Position numbers and translations under genes: made by a program. Shown here one piece after another: positions 29,426 through 39,654 of a stretch of DNA of 64,000 bases. Source of the stretch: Porodaedalea pini (Eukaryota; Basidiomycota; Agaricomycetes; Hymenochaetales; Hymenochaetaceae); the NCBI GenBank assembly GCA_002794775.1, contig NBAY01000020.1:310001-374000 (forward strand), in the 5' to 3' direction. Each line of letters begins with the position of its first letter. Position 1 is the first letter of the stretch. The notes beneath the pieces are model-generated. The model ran no database searches. It saw only the letters and a program-made list of their open reading frames with translations, and was not told where the DNA came from.

Positions 29426-31667
29426 TCTCAGTCAGTACCCGAAAGTCACGTGATGCATATGATCGGTGCCGAGAGAGTGATCTCCTTGAGGTTCAGTTTC
29501 AAACACATAACATTGCAGAACAACCATCTATTTTTACTGGAAGTAATTTCGACTAATTCAAGACAGCCGGGTGCATAAAGTAATTATATTCGCGCTAAGT
29601 ACAATGCAGCTCCGCAGGAATGCGTTTCTCCAGACGTGCTGAAACACCCGCTCAAACTCGATTATTATTAGTAACAGCTGCTACTGAACTTATTCGACTG
29701 ACAGTCCAACTACCGAACAATGGTACAAAGTTCAAGAATAATTTTACCTCCCTCCAGTATAGAGGTAAAGTTGCAAGAGCGCCCGAGTTCGAGTCGCACT
29801 TGCTTCGGCCACTTGTGTTTCATCTTTGTTAGTTAGGGAATGAGGCATACATCCAAGTCAGGTCGCAGTTTACGATGTGTCACGTATGCGAGAGGCAGAA
29901 GCTATAAAACAGAGAGCGGAAACCAGTCTCATCCTCATCTTCAGCTATCTCAACACTTCCACATCAACAGACAACTCACCGTACTCGCACACAACAAGCA
30001 ACATGCCAAGCTTACCGAGCAAGAACAAGCCTCGTCTCTACATGGCCCTGTACCCTCGCGGTGCTCAGCCAGACGACCCAGTCAAATACCATACTGCTCT
30101 GATCTATGTCCCCAAGAATCCAGACCCAAACAAGATTGAAGCCGTCCGGTACCATATCAAGAACGTGATCAGGAACGGACAAATGGTCTGGGAGTTCGAG
30201 CCGAAGAGTGTCCAGAGCAGGACTACTAACCTCGTCTCTGTCGCTCTACTTGGTAAAGTAAAGAAGGACATCAAAGAGAGTGACTTGCGCAGGAGACTCG
30301 AAGCAGTCCCGATTAGACAAGGTGATCCGAATTGGCGCTGCCGTCATTGGGTCTGGTCAGCAGTCCAGGTACGCTGTCGGCTCTTGTTGAATCTGCGTCG
30401 AGTGTCACTGACATTTGAATAGGCCCTCGCTGCAGAGGGAGTGATTGAAGCGACTCAAGCTCAGGCTCTGTGGAACAGACAAGTCGCGTTCACCGACACT
30501 AAGCAATACGATCCCAGGAGGCCCGTTCCGACGATAGACAGCAACGGAAACGAGATCCCATCTGAAATTGGGCCTTTGTAGTCAATACATTTCCTGAGAT
30601 GATTGCCAAATTAGCCACTAGACGTCTGTTACGACTGGCTGAAACTAATATACAAGTACTGTGATCAATACATTACTATATAGAAAAGAAAACAGTCAGC
30701 ATGACGTCTTGCGATGGCATTTCTGAGACCTCACCGTGAACCTTCTAAGTCGACAAAGCCATCCCTATTACTGTAGTACACATGAGTGCAATCGTGACGC
30801 CTTTTATACCACGCTCAATGCTGGCCTTTCGTCCTCGTACGCGTCGTCTCCACTTCCACATCCAGTCGTGCAACCGTCGAGTGGCGGCGATAGCGGGTCT
30901 GTCGGTCGTCATTATTGGATGTGTTCTGAAAGTGCGTGATTGCGAGGGGTCTCCGAGCTCGACTCCGAGCTCGATGTTGAGTTCTGTATCACCTTCGTTC
31001 TCAAAAGATGACTGTCCACGCGTGGTCCCAATGTAGTCGAGCATCGCTGAAAGGAAATGCGACCCGTCGAGGAACGGGAGCGCAAATAAGTTGAAGATGA
31101 AAAGCGAGAGACATAGCGTTGACAAATAACTAAATGTCCCAATGAATGAGTAGTAAACACGTAGACGAAATGAAGACAGTTACTTGAAGAATGTTGATGA
31201 TGCATTTGGGAGCCAGAGAGGAAAGATACGATAACGTGGGGCGAATGTGCCCACCTTGACTGTATCGGTTAAGATAATGAGGTGGTGGTCATTGAAGGAA
31301 AGGATAGTAAAATAACGAGAGACAGACCTTGCTCCCAGACCTCTTGTCTAGGTCCACTCCATAGCACCGTCGTCGTTCTTGGATGCTCGCGGCGTTTATC
31401 CTCGTCTATTTCCCAGATCGAGGGAGAGACGGTGATGCGCAAGAGCTGTGCATTGATGTCGGGGCGGACACACTCCTTCAGTCCATCAGGAGCAGCATGT
31501 TCATTGCAATCGGACACTGAAAAACATCTCTGATGCGGCGACGAAACCAAGATTGGAAGGGGATCGATACAGTGTCCTTTATCACCATCCTGAGTCGAGA
31601 CAAAGCAGGAGAGCTGTACTGCTGGTGGATGGTCTGGGATACTTATGGCATTCGAGTCGCAGCAGGC
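29426..31667 (-). repeat. Right arm of the 4.6 kb palindrome
   Basis: Reverse complement of 27059-29300 with no difference seen by eye. Outside it, at 31668-31933, the match to the left flank drops to roughly 85-90%. It then stops at a transposon insertion and resumes at 32850-33025. Confidence 0.93.
30003..30581 (+). CDS. Small fungal protein of unknown function, DUF6914-like (copy D, right arm)
   Basis: Exons 30003-30368 and 30423-30581, 174 aa, identical in protein sequence to copy C at 28145-28723 on the other arm. Copies C and D are divergent from a shared centre: each has its own 5' region in its arm, and their starts face each other across the 125 bp spacer at about 1.28 kb. Because the arms are identical, reads from the two genes cannot be told apart. 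Confidence 0.75.
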
Positions 31668-31969
31668 CGATGACTGGTCTGTTGCGAACATCGAATATGA
31701 TCAGTTAATATCCATCAATTTTGGCGTATAGAAGTACGCACTGAAGAAATCATTGACGTCAATACACCAGCCCTTTCCTGAGGAAGGTTTTGATTGAAAT
31801 AGGTATTGTGACCAGGTGTCTTCCGAAGACATCTTGTCGATGCCGAGGGCCAAATCGTCAAGATTGGTGATAATATTTCCCGGCTTTAGATGATGGGTGA
31901 GAGGTGATTTCTAAAGTTTGAATGAAGTCGTTACAAGGTTTCCAATATGCCTTGTCAGTACTAGTACTA

Positions 31970-32524
31970 CAGCGTTTCCCAAAAATAATGACAGTCTGTG
32001 ATTTTGAGTGCTTTTTTTTTGAGCTGCCTAATTGAGATAGCCGAGCCTGTTTTGGCAGGTGAGACTAACGCGCGGCACGCGCGTCTGTTCAGCATCTTGT
32101 CTGTCGGTGGCCATGGCTCAACAGCCTGGCCAATATTAATGTTCTTCCTTCCATCTCCCAGATGAAAGCAAGCAAACTTGGCCGGCTTCAGATCCTGGCC
32201 TCTTACTCTCCTTTGAACACTAGTGCTATGGAGGTCCACAGGCCGCACCTTCTCAAGACCTGATGTTTATTGGCAACAGTAAACAACAGTCACATTCCTC
32301 AGTTTAATGTCCTCACTAGTACTGATCTTGCAGAACCCCATGATGTGGAGAAGCACACATGTACACTGAGTCACTGACAGTGACACAGGAGACACTAGTA
32401 CTGTAGAGATGCGCGTGCCGCGCGTCACATTCTCACCTGCCAAAACAGGCTCGGCTATCTCAATTAGGCAGCTCAAAAAAAAGCACTCAAAATCGCGGAC
32501 TGTCATTATTTTTGGGAAACGCTG
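31970..32524. mobile_element. MITE with about 118-bp terminal inverted repeats, nested in the TTA element
   Basis: The left end is CAGCGTTTCCCAAAAATAAT and the right end is its reverse complement, ending ATTTTTGGGAAACGCTG. The inverted repeats run 31970-32086 and 32407-32524 with a handful of mismatches (for example a one-base difference in the T-run). TA dinucleotides flank both ends (31968-31969 and 32525-32526), compatible with a TA target duplication. The 320 bp interior has no transposase. Left and right outer flanks contain ACTAGTACT-type sequence. Confidence 0.85.
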
Positions 32525-32555
32525 TAGTGCGCATTTCAGAAAGAAAAAAAAGTTG

Positions 32556-32842
32556 TGCACCCTCCCAAAAAAGAATCTGCCTTTTTGGGTGGGGACGCGT
32601 CGTGGATTTTTTTGCTAGCTCTGCGTCGTGCTCTCAAGATGTGAATAACCTCAGCAGCAGATGTAAAATAAAGTCGAGAAAGTGGGACCTTCAATATAGC
32701 AGAGTATTTTTCTCTTTAAAAATCCTCGAAAACGTGGTCTGAATACGTCGACTTGTCTCAACTTCATTTCAATGGCGAGCTCGTTGTGTAAAATCACGAC
32801 GCGCGCCCTCACCCAAAAAGGCAGATTCTTCTTTGGGAGCGA
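32556..32842. repeat. Second inverted-repeat pair inside the insertion
   Basis: CCCAAAAAAGAATCTGCC (from about 32560) and GGCAGATTCTTCTTTGGG (to about 32837) are inverted matches. They extend into TTTTTGGGTG and the CGCGTCGTG segments for about 45-50 bp per side. It may be subterminal structure of the TTA element or a third small element sharing its right end. Confidence 0.65.
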
Positions 32843-33025
32843 AACCCTGTTAAGCAGGAATTCGTCGAGAATAATGTAGTAAACCGTACCTGCTCAACGT
32901 CAAGGACAACGAGTCCCAGCTCTTTTATATTTTTCCATCCCAAGACTTTCAATATGAACGATAGCTTTGTGAAACATATATGACAGAGGAATCCCCAGAG
33001 CAAAAAAATTGTGCCAAGCTCTCAC

Positions 33026-33473
33026 CGCAATGGTGCATGGCCTTGCGCTGCATCTCCATAGAGCCACTATTAGTATTAGTAGGTAAGCTAGACTCGGACA
33101 TGGTGGTTCGAGGTCAAAATTGGCATGTGCATCGACCTTCTTGATCTTTTTCGCGTTTTCTCTTTATGCTGTCTCATTTTTATTCGTCATGAATTCATAA
33201 CTAGAATATACTATAACTCCACTTCACAATGCGGCTGAATTTTGCCTAGATACAGTAGAAACGGACAGGCACATTTGTACTTCATTGCACTGCCATTGCG
33301 GACTCGGATAACCCATCGTCTCACCTCACCACTCTGAATACTCCATAGTATAATCGTCGGCGGCGTTGATTACTTCCGGCGTTTCTTGTTGCTCGTCGTA
33401 AATGGAATTATGTTTCGCGAAAAGTTTCGCAGGGTCCATCATTCAAACGGTGGTCCGTGAAATCAGTCAACTA
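33026..33473. other. Intergenic, no gene seen
   Basis: It lies between the S2P relic and the 3' end of the 4-TM gene. Homology to the left S2P locus ends near 33025-33045. Confidence 0.5.
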
Positions 33474-34434
33474 CTACTTGTTTCCGAATGAATGCTGCGG
33501 CGTGTTGTACGGATACTCGTTGTGATCGTGAGGCGCGAGCGGCTGTGCCTCCTGCACGTTGTACGTGGGCCTGAAGCCCCGCGGTTCGGCAGCCATCAGC
33601 ATTGGCTGCAGCGAATGGTTTCCGGGATGTGCTGGCATCGATTTCGCCATGGAATGGCTTGAGTAGGGCATCTCCAACGCCTCTTCCTCGTGCAACTGGC
33701 CGACATAGTTCGAGACGATAATGCAGCCATCTGTAGAAGAGAACAATACAAGAGATTCAAGCACTTAGCTCTACTTCCGCGAATGGGGAGGTGCAAGAAA
33801 TTACGCACACAGAAGAAATATCCATACGATGCTGAAAACTGCGATGAGTACGATTCGAAGAACATCATATCCCGTCTTGCACGCGTCTTCTTTGACGTGC
33901 TTGAGGTCCGATGTATCGCCGTTTAGGCATTTATCCACGGCACGCTGCTTCGTGTCGGCCTGGAAAAGTGTGTACAAGTAGAACGCGCCTGTAGCCACGC
34001 TGAGAGCTAGGTTGATGAAAAGAAGTGTAGCGTAGAGGCTGACAAGACCAGCCCGCTTTGCAATGGTCCCAATAAAGCTGGTGGAAAGATCAGTTCCGCG
34101 ACGAATTCTCGAAATATGGGCTTAGAGTCCAGACATACCCAAACAACGAGACCACTGCTAACAATGACCATACACCTGCATTTACACCTGCAACGATCTT
34201 ATCACGACTCGAGCCGGTCTCAAATGTGCCTGGTAAGCAGAGAATAATTTATTCAATTGAGCATTTCGAAACCGCAAATGATTTGAGTCAGAAAGGCTTA
34301 CCATTCCTCGCAATCTCGACCCACAGAGCGATGGCAATTGCACCTCCTCCAAGCATGCCCGCTAAAGTCATGACGAAGACGCCGAATCTAACCGGCAGAC
34401 AGCAGCAGAATTTGCGCGAGCGGACATAGACCAT
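33474..34434 (-). CDS. Four-transmembrane protein of unknown function
   Basis: Four exons: 34434-34302, 34229-34139, 34077-33809, 33730-33474, giving 249 aa with consistent phases. It begins MVYVRSRKFCCCLPVRFGVF, a Cys-rich juxtamembrane start. Helices: VFVMTLAGMLGGGAIAIALWV, VNAGVWSLLAVVSLFGFIG, LVSLYATLLFINLALSVATGAFYL, and VLRIVLIAVFSIVWIFLLYG. Between helices 3 and 4 is a charged loop with two cysteines (KCLNGDTSDLKHVKEDACK). The cytosolic C-terminal tail of about 75 aa is Pro/His/Asn-rich. The layout recalls a mushroom family of small tetraspan proteins, but the canonical tetraspanin CCG motif is absent. An earlier in-frame ATG at 34644 would add 70 unrelated residues, so the later start is preferred. 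Confidence 0.75.
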
Positions 34435-34769
34435 CGTGTCGTGCCTTCGTAGTTCTGTCTCTATGGGGCTTGGAAAAAAGAGGTGAGGGCAAGAGCAGAT
34501 ACAACATGCTTGCGAATTGTGGTTCTTATATCTTGAGATCAAGTTCGGCCAGGGACGGGAGATCAGTAGAGTGGCAATGCAATGCTGCGTGCACCGCTCG
34601 TCAGGCAGTGGTCGGTGAACCATGGTGATTCCCAATAGGTACATTGTCGGCTAGCAGCGCAGCGTTGCTACTTACATCATGAAGCAGATCAAAACGGTGA
34701 GCATCTCTCAGGTTCTACAAATAATCAGCTGCGGGTGCTCTTTTTCCATCTACTGCAACCACTGCCACT
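34435..34769. other. Intergenic between two minus-strand genes
   Basis: This is the promoter side of the 4-TM gene and the 3' flank of the GH95 gene. No gene seen. Confidence 0.5.
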
Positions 34770-37700
34770 TTAGAAGTCCGTGATCGTGCGTGTCGAACCG
34801 CTACTTGTCGTGCTGAAGTTAGTCTTCGTCTTCCCTGCATACATCACCTGGACCGGCCTCGATGGTACTCCTTTATCGACTTTCACCACAACCTTCGTGG
34901 GCTTCGCGTCGGCCCAAATCATGTCGACAGTGATGCCACCACGAACGCGGGCGCCCGAGATCGAACCGGCCGACCACGCAGGGGGAAGAGCAGGAAGCAG
35001 TGTGATCGTCAACGGCGTTGCTGTGCTCGCGACGTCCGGAGCTTGTATAAGTGCGTTCTAAGCCACATCGCGTGTTATTTGTTAGGTAAGTGATTTTCTG
35101 TTTTATGAACTACCGCTGAGAGATATCGCACCATCACTGCCGCAGAATACCCGAAATTCGCGTCGATCTGAAAGATGGGATCCGAATCAAAGGGGTTGTA
35201 AATACTAAACAAGTTATCAGCAAAATTTCTCTGGATGGCGTACTGTCAACCAAACACCGCTGATTAGCGCAGCTCTACTAGAAAAGCCACCAAGATGAAC
35301 GACCTACAGTCAATTCATGATAGAACTCGCTCGAGTTCTCGAACTGAGCCCAGCAGGCCGCACGCCAGACTTTCTCCCAGCCTGCGTCCGCGTCTGGGCC
35401 TGTTCCGTTTCCGCGATGTATAAGGCTCGTCTGTGCAGCGGCATGCACCTGCGCTGCAGTGTAGTTTGCGTTCTGTATATCTGAATCGAAATTCGAGATA
35501 GCATAACCCGGATATAGGCCAACGAGATGTGACAGGTGACGATGCGTGTCAGTCGGCGAGTCCATGTCTACTTTCCATTCTGTTCAAGATACTATAAGTT
35601 TGCGTTAAACCGTTAGAGGATTATGACCAGGTATACCTTGTAGCTGACCCCAGGAGCCAATATGGATACCCTTGTCCATTTGAGCTTTCTTAGACTTGAC
35701 CTCTATTGAATGACATTCAGAAGCTTATCACTCAAGCTTTTCGGTTAGGCATACCATTCAGGAAGTCCTCGTCGTCCTCTCCTGCCGCGGCTGCGCCTTT
35801 CTCCACCGCGTTAAAAAGTTGCCAGATGACCTGCTGAGCATGCGCGCAAGCGAGAGTTATGGGCGGCTGTTCGGGTGAATTGCACGGTGCGACCACGATA
35901 GTGCCATCATGAAATCGCTCATCTGGAATGAGTTTGTCGAGATGAAAGGATGCGACACCCTACACATATAGTAAATCGGACTCCAGCTTCATCACTCAGA
36001 ATGGCGAAATACCTTCAATAGCGGGTAACCCTGCGCTTTCCACCATGCGACTTCATTTGTGAAATCGAAGTGGTCCCAGACATGGATCATCTTGTTGGAC
36101 AGTTCGTTGTCATCTTAATCAGAATACGTATACGAACGAAATGGGAGTCTCACCATCCACGCATTGGATTCTGTGTCAACTAAAGATTAACAGTGGCACC
36201 AAAATGCATATATGACAGCATACCCGGATAATCTGCCCACTCAGCATCACCTTCCTTCATGCCTGTGTGGCCAAAGATCTTGGTGGACGTCAAGGGAGCG
36301 CTACATCAGCGGTACATCAATAATTGCCGAAAGGACTCACGTTTAGCTATAACAACCAGGAGAATAATGACCAGGAATCAGCACAGCAAAACGGCTCATT
36401 CATTCAAACATAATGAACTCACTTCATCATGCCCCACCCATCCTCGACTGATGTTATAAAGAACCTGGGCAGTGTAGGCGCCGCGCGGGGCCCAGGTTTT
36501 CTGCACATATAATCATTAGTACTGTACGTAGCACAGGTTGTGGCAGGGTCTGAACCTCAATAAAGTCAAAAAGCGACTGCGTGACGTCTAAGTTCGTCGT
36601 CTCGGCTATCCAATAATTCATCTGCAAGTTTATATTCGCATCTTTGATTCAGAACTAAAGTCAGGATCGTCGTGAGACCCTTAAATATAAAAATGACTTA
36701 CGATAATCTGCACTCCAAGAATTAGTTGCATCAATTGCCCACTTGCCCTGAAGGTTCGCGGGCAACGTTCCGCGTGCGGAGCTCGCTAGGAGGTGCCGCC
36801 CATAGTTGAACAACACCCACTCCAGATACACGTCACCGGTGTCGACGACATAAGCGGTCTTCAGCTCGTCTGTCGGCGTATTCAGGTTGGCTGTCTGTCC
36901 CAAATCTAGAGAGAAATCTGTGTGCAGAGTTGCTGTGTAGTCCGCCGTATGATCTGCGAGAAGTTCCGAGTAAGATTTTCCGGTAGCGCCGGCGAGGAGA
37001 GAGACTAGCCCATCATGCGGGTCCGAGCCCCGGAATGAGAAGTTATGTGCTGCATCACCCGCATCGACGTCATAGTTCGTCCCGCCGACCCAAACTGCTA
37101 ACGCCGAGGTCGCATCGGATACAGTAATCGTCGCGTTTACTGCATTTGTCGCGTCGTCTACATTGGGAACAGCAGCGCACTTAATTGTCCCTCCCGGAGA
37201 TACGGAGACGGATGCGAGGATTTCATATGCCATCCCAGGATCCGCGACAAGCCCGTTGAAGCGCAGAGTCGCGTTGTCGGCACAAGTGATGTTGGGTGTC
37301 GGCAGGTCCGCGACTGCAGCAAAAGCGTATGTCTGTGTGAAACCGGCAGAGTTCGTGGTTGTTGTGTTTTGCACGCAGGCTTGTGCGGGATGCGAGCAGA
37401 ATGTTTCGCTGTACAACATCCATTTTCAGAACGAACCGATCAAAAGATCATTATTTATTACTTACCGTGTAAATAGTGAGTTAGCCTGAGTCCAGATAGC
37501 CTTTGCTATGCCCGTATCTAAGTCAAGAAACCTTCCATAATCCGAAATATCGGGTGATGATGAATTTGTCAAGCTCGAGACTAAGAAGCCTGCACCCGAA
37601 TAAGAACCTGAATATAACTTTAAGGTCCAGATCTTTCGAGTGAAGAGTACGCATATACTTGCCATAAGAGCTGTTTGCAGTCATCAGAGCATCGACGTCT

Positions 37701-38155
37701 AAAACAACCAAGTCAGCAAGATGATCTACAGAGCAATAATTTATCTATGGACATACTATCGATTGTGCCATTTGCACTAGCAAATATGCTCTGCCGTATA
37801 GTCTTCATCGCTTCCGCCGTCGCATCTTGCTCATTCGGCTGTTTGTTTCCCCCATTATATGTCTGCAACGCACAATGTGAATGGACTTCGCTACGAAATA
37901 GGACTAGATACGCACCGGATCAGCGAATGGACCTCCGGACCAAAGACTTTCGATGTTCAGCTGTGTCGACTCCTGAATTGTTCCACCAGGAGTCGTGGCC
38001 CCAAGAAAGCCGTTTCCGACGGGCAAGAAGTGCCGAGACCAGATAATTCCGGGAGTATTATACCATAAACCGTTGCCCGACGATGGAAAGCCTGGAGGCA
38101 CAGCTAAAGCGACGCGCGCTAAAGTCAGCACCGATATAGCCGATATACCTGACAT
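34770..38155 (-). CDS. GH95 alpha-L-fucosidase, secreted, 16 exons
   Basis: Exons, 5' to 3': 38155-37916, 37862-37757, 37698-37663, 37607-37466, 37408-36702, 36641-36556, 36500-36423, 36346-36341, 36278-36224, 36170-36154, 36090-36013, 35959-35755, 35702-35637, 35579-35308, 35242-35132, 35057-34770; 830 aa. A signal peptide ([18 protein letters not shown]) is followed by the GH95 start ([15 protein letters not shown]). The substrate-site motifs [39 protein letters not shown] and [12 protein letters not shown] are present in order. The E of HDE, the N/D residues and the HRHLSHL block are the conserved catalytic-pocket positions of GH95 (1,2-alpha-L-fucosidase and related activities). Exon 8 is a 6-nt microexon (CTAAAC, Leu-Asn). 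The intron 37608-37662 uses a GC donor (GCAAGT). It probably acts outside the cell on plant or glycan fucose. Confidence 0.9.
36341..36346 (-). other. 6-nt microexon of the GH95 gene
   Basis: Read on the minus strand, TATAG precedes CTAAAC, which is followed by GTGAGT. Including it joins GHDE to IFGHTG as GHDE-LN-IFGHTG, the form conserved in the family (HDEMNIFGHTG-like); skipping it removes two residues of that motif. Flanking introns are 76 nt and 62 nt. Confidence 0.8.
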
Positions 38156-39229
38156 TAGGATGATTATCACTTCAGCTATGAGACGTTTGAGGAGCAAAGG
38201 GACTGACAGCGCGGCTGGGTCGATGCCAGCGACCGACCCAACTTCAAGCATATTTATAGAGATTTGGAGTCAGGAAGTAGATCTCATGACCTGAGAGCGG
38301 AGTTAAGATGACTGAAGATATTTCGGAGATTGGGTAAGAAGACAGTGAGCAATACAAAGAAGAAGAGATGGCGGTAGAAAGCAGAAGGATTTTGACGATT
38401 CTGAGGTTTAGCGGACCGCGTACAGTAGCACGTGAGTCTGACGCTTGGCCGGCGCGTCCGAAGCTTTTGATTCTTTGAACTCAACCTCGACCGCGAGGTA
38501 ACTCTGTCGCCAAATTCGCGCCTGAATTTTTGGCTGCATGCTTTTTCAGTCTCACATAAAAAATCAACGAGAAATTTGGCTGAACTGCCGCGACTAATGA
38601 CCCTTTTTTCACGAAGGTTAGTTCATTCTCACCATTCAAGAGTCCCAGCAACACACACATAAGTAATAATATGAAATTGATATACGATCAAAAGAAAACC
38701 GTCTTCCATCCGAGATTCTGGACTTATAGGCTTCCGCTGAATCCCTGGCCTGACCTGTCCGTCGTACAATAATTCATGAGCAAGACTGGAACCAATTCTG
38801 GAACTTCACTCAGGCTTAACATAATTGGGTGGTTGCGACAGCCTCGTTGCAGTTCTCCCACTCTACGGCTTTTCAGAAAATCCCAAGGTATGTTGCCACG
38901 CAAGTATTCGCTTTATAAAGTCACTGATGTCCCACTGCTTCAGAGTCGGACATTCTTTCGTCGAGAGGTCCCCTCAGTCAACAATGGTGGCGACGGGATG
39001 GCCCCGTCATGGTTAGATCTGCCAAGTGTGACTTCGGTATGCGGACGTCGCCTCAGTACCTCAGTCGTCGAACTGCGTTGCTGACACCCTTTCTTCAGGT
39101 TCTATACCAATCATGGTGAAACCCTAGGGTTCGCCTAACCTTCTTGCCTTTACAGGTAGATATAGCCTAGCTATATCTAATGCTGCGTAATGGTCCACGA
39201 CGCTCTTAAGGACCAGGAGTCCGCTATGT

Positions 39230-39310
39230 TCTGCAAGTGCTTGTACCTGGGCTGGCTGGGGTGACTCGGAGTGGGCGAGATCATCCCATCGTGCAGAAGT
39301 GCTTGTTTTT
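39230..39310. repeat. Dispersed repeat, copy 1
   Basis: GGCTGGCTGGGGTGACT, followed by GTGGGCGAGATCATCCCATC, resembles the segments at 39485-39560 and 43800-43870. Assessed by eye, roughly 70-75% alike. Confidence 0.5.
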
Positions 39311-39414
39311 GGTTAGTCCCTCCGTATTACTGTACTTACGCATCAATGACATCTGATGCAGCTGCGCTGCCGCCATTCAGCACAAGTCATGACCCCAACA
39401 ATAGCGCAATAGTC

Positions 39415-39565
39415 TGCAGTCGCTGTATGATAGACTGGGAGCTGGTTGTAAGAATAACCAATATTTAGTGCATACGCTCAGACTTTCGTCGAACATGCAC
39501 TTCGGCCGGCTTGTAGTAAGTGGGCGAGATTACCCTATTGCACACAAATGTTTGTTGCTGGTTAG
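39415..39565. repeat. Dispersed repeat, copy 2
   Basis: It aligns with 43720-43870 over about 150 bp: both have GTATNATAGAC, a (G/C)GGTTGT segment, then TTTCGTCGAACATGCACTTC or its equivalent, and GGCGAGATTACCCTATTGC or GGCGGGATCACCCCATTGC. Confidence 0.6.
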
Positions 39566-39654
39566 TAAGAGAATTCATTAGGATTTGGATGAGTTATGAT
39601 TTATTCTATGTTTTTGAGGTGCTCAGACTGACTTTGCCCTTCACTAATATTTTT

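Larger units (their letters stand above)
31934..32849. mobile_element. Non-autonomous DNA transposon insertion with TTA target duplication (composite)
   Basis: Compared with the intact S2P intron 3, this 916 bp block is extra. It is flanked by TTA at 31931-31933 and TTA at 32850-32852. Its ends are short inverted repeats: CAAGGTTTC on the left, and CAGGGTTTC read inward from the right. A 3-bp TTA/TAA duplication is typical of PIF/Harbinger-type elements; the family assignment is inference. It contains no transposase frame. Another inverted-repeat element is nested at 31970-32524, and a second pair of inverted repeats lies at about 32556-32605 and 32790-32842. Confidence 0.8.
30745..33025 (-). 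pseudogene. Truncated, transposon-interrupted second copy of the S2P gene
   Basis: It matches the intact S2P at 25844-27981 in reverse orientation. Exon equivalents: 31129-30745 (exon 7, LDG motif kept), 31259-31184 (6), 31678-31328 (5), 31910-31742 (4, diverged but still open, for example GWCIDVNDFF) and part of exon 3 at about 33025-32889 (GWKNIKELGLVVLDVEQ). The equivalents of exons 1, 2 and most of 3, including HEAGH, are absent. The intron between exons 3 and 4 contains a 916 bp transposon insertion. Without the zinc-binding helix it cannot be an active protease. Exons 5-7 are nearly identical to the intact gene and exons 3-4 are not, which points to gene conversion limited to the palindrome arm. 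Confidence 0.85.
38156..39654. other. Intergenic with repeat fragments
   Basis: No supported gene. It contains a perfect 10-bp-stem hairpin near 39160 (TAGATATAGC / GCTATATCTA) and two copies of a dispersed repeat (about 39230-39310 and 39415-39565). Confidence 0.4.

Noticed and set aside
27059..31667. Palindrome as a pure assembly or missed-adapter artefact
   Set aside because: Not excluded, but less likely: the outer flanks are diverged homologues, one carrying transposons, and there is a unique 125 bp spacer. Kept as a finding with this caveat.
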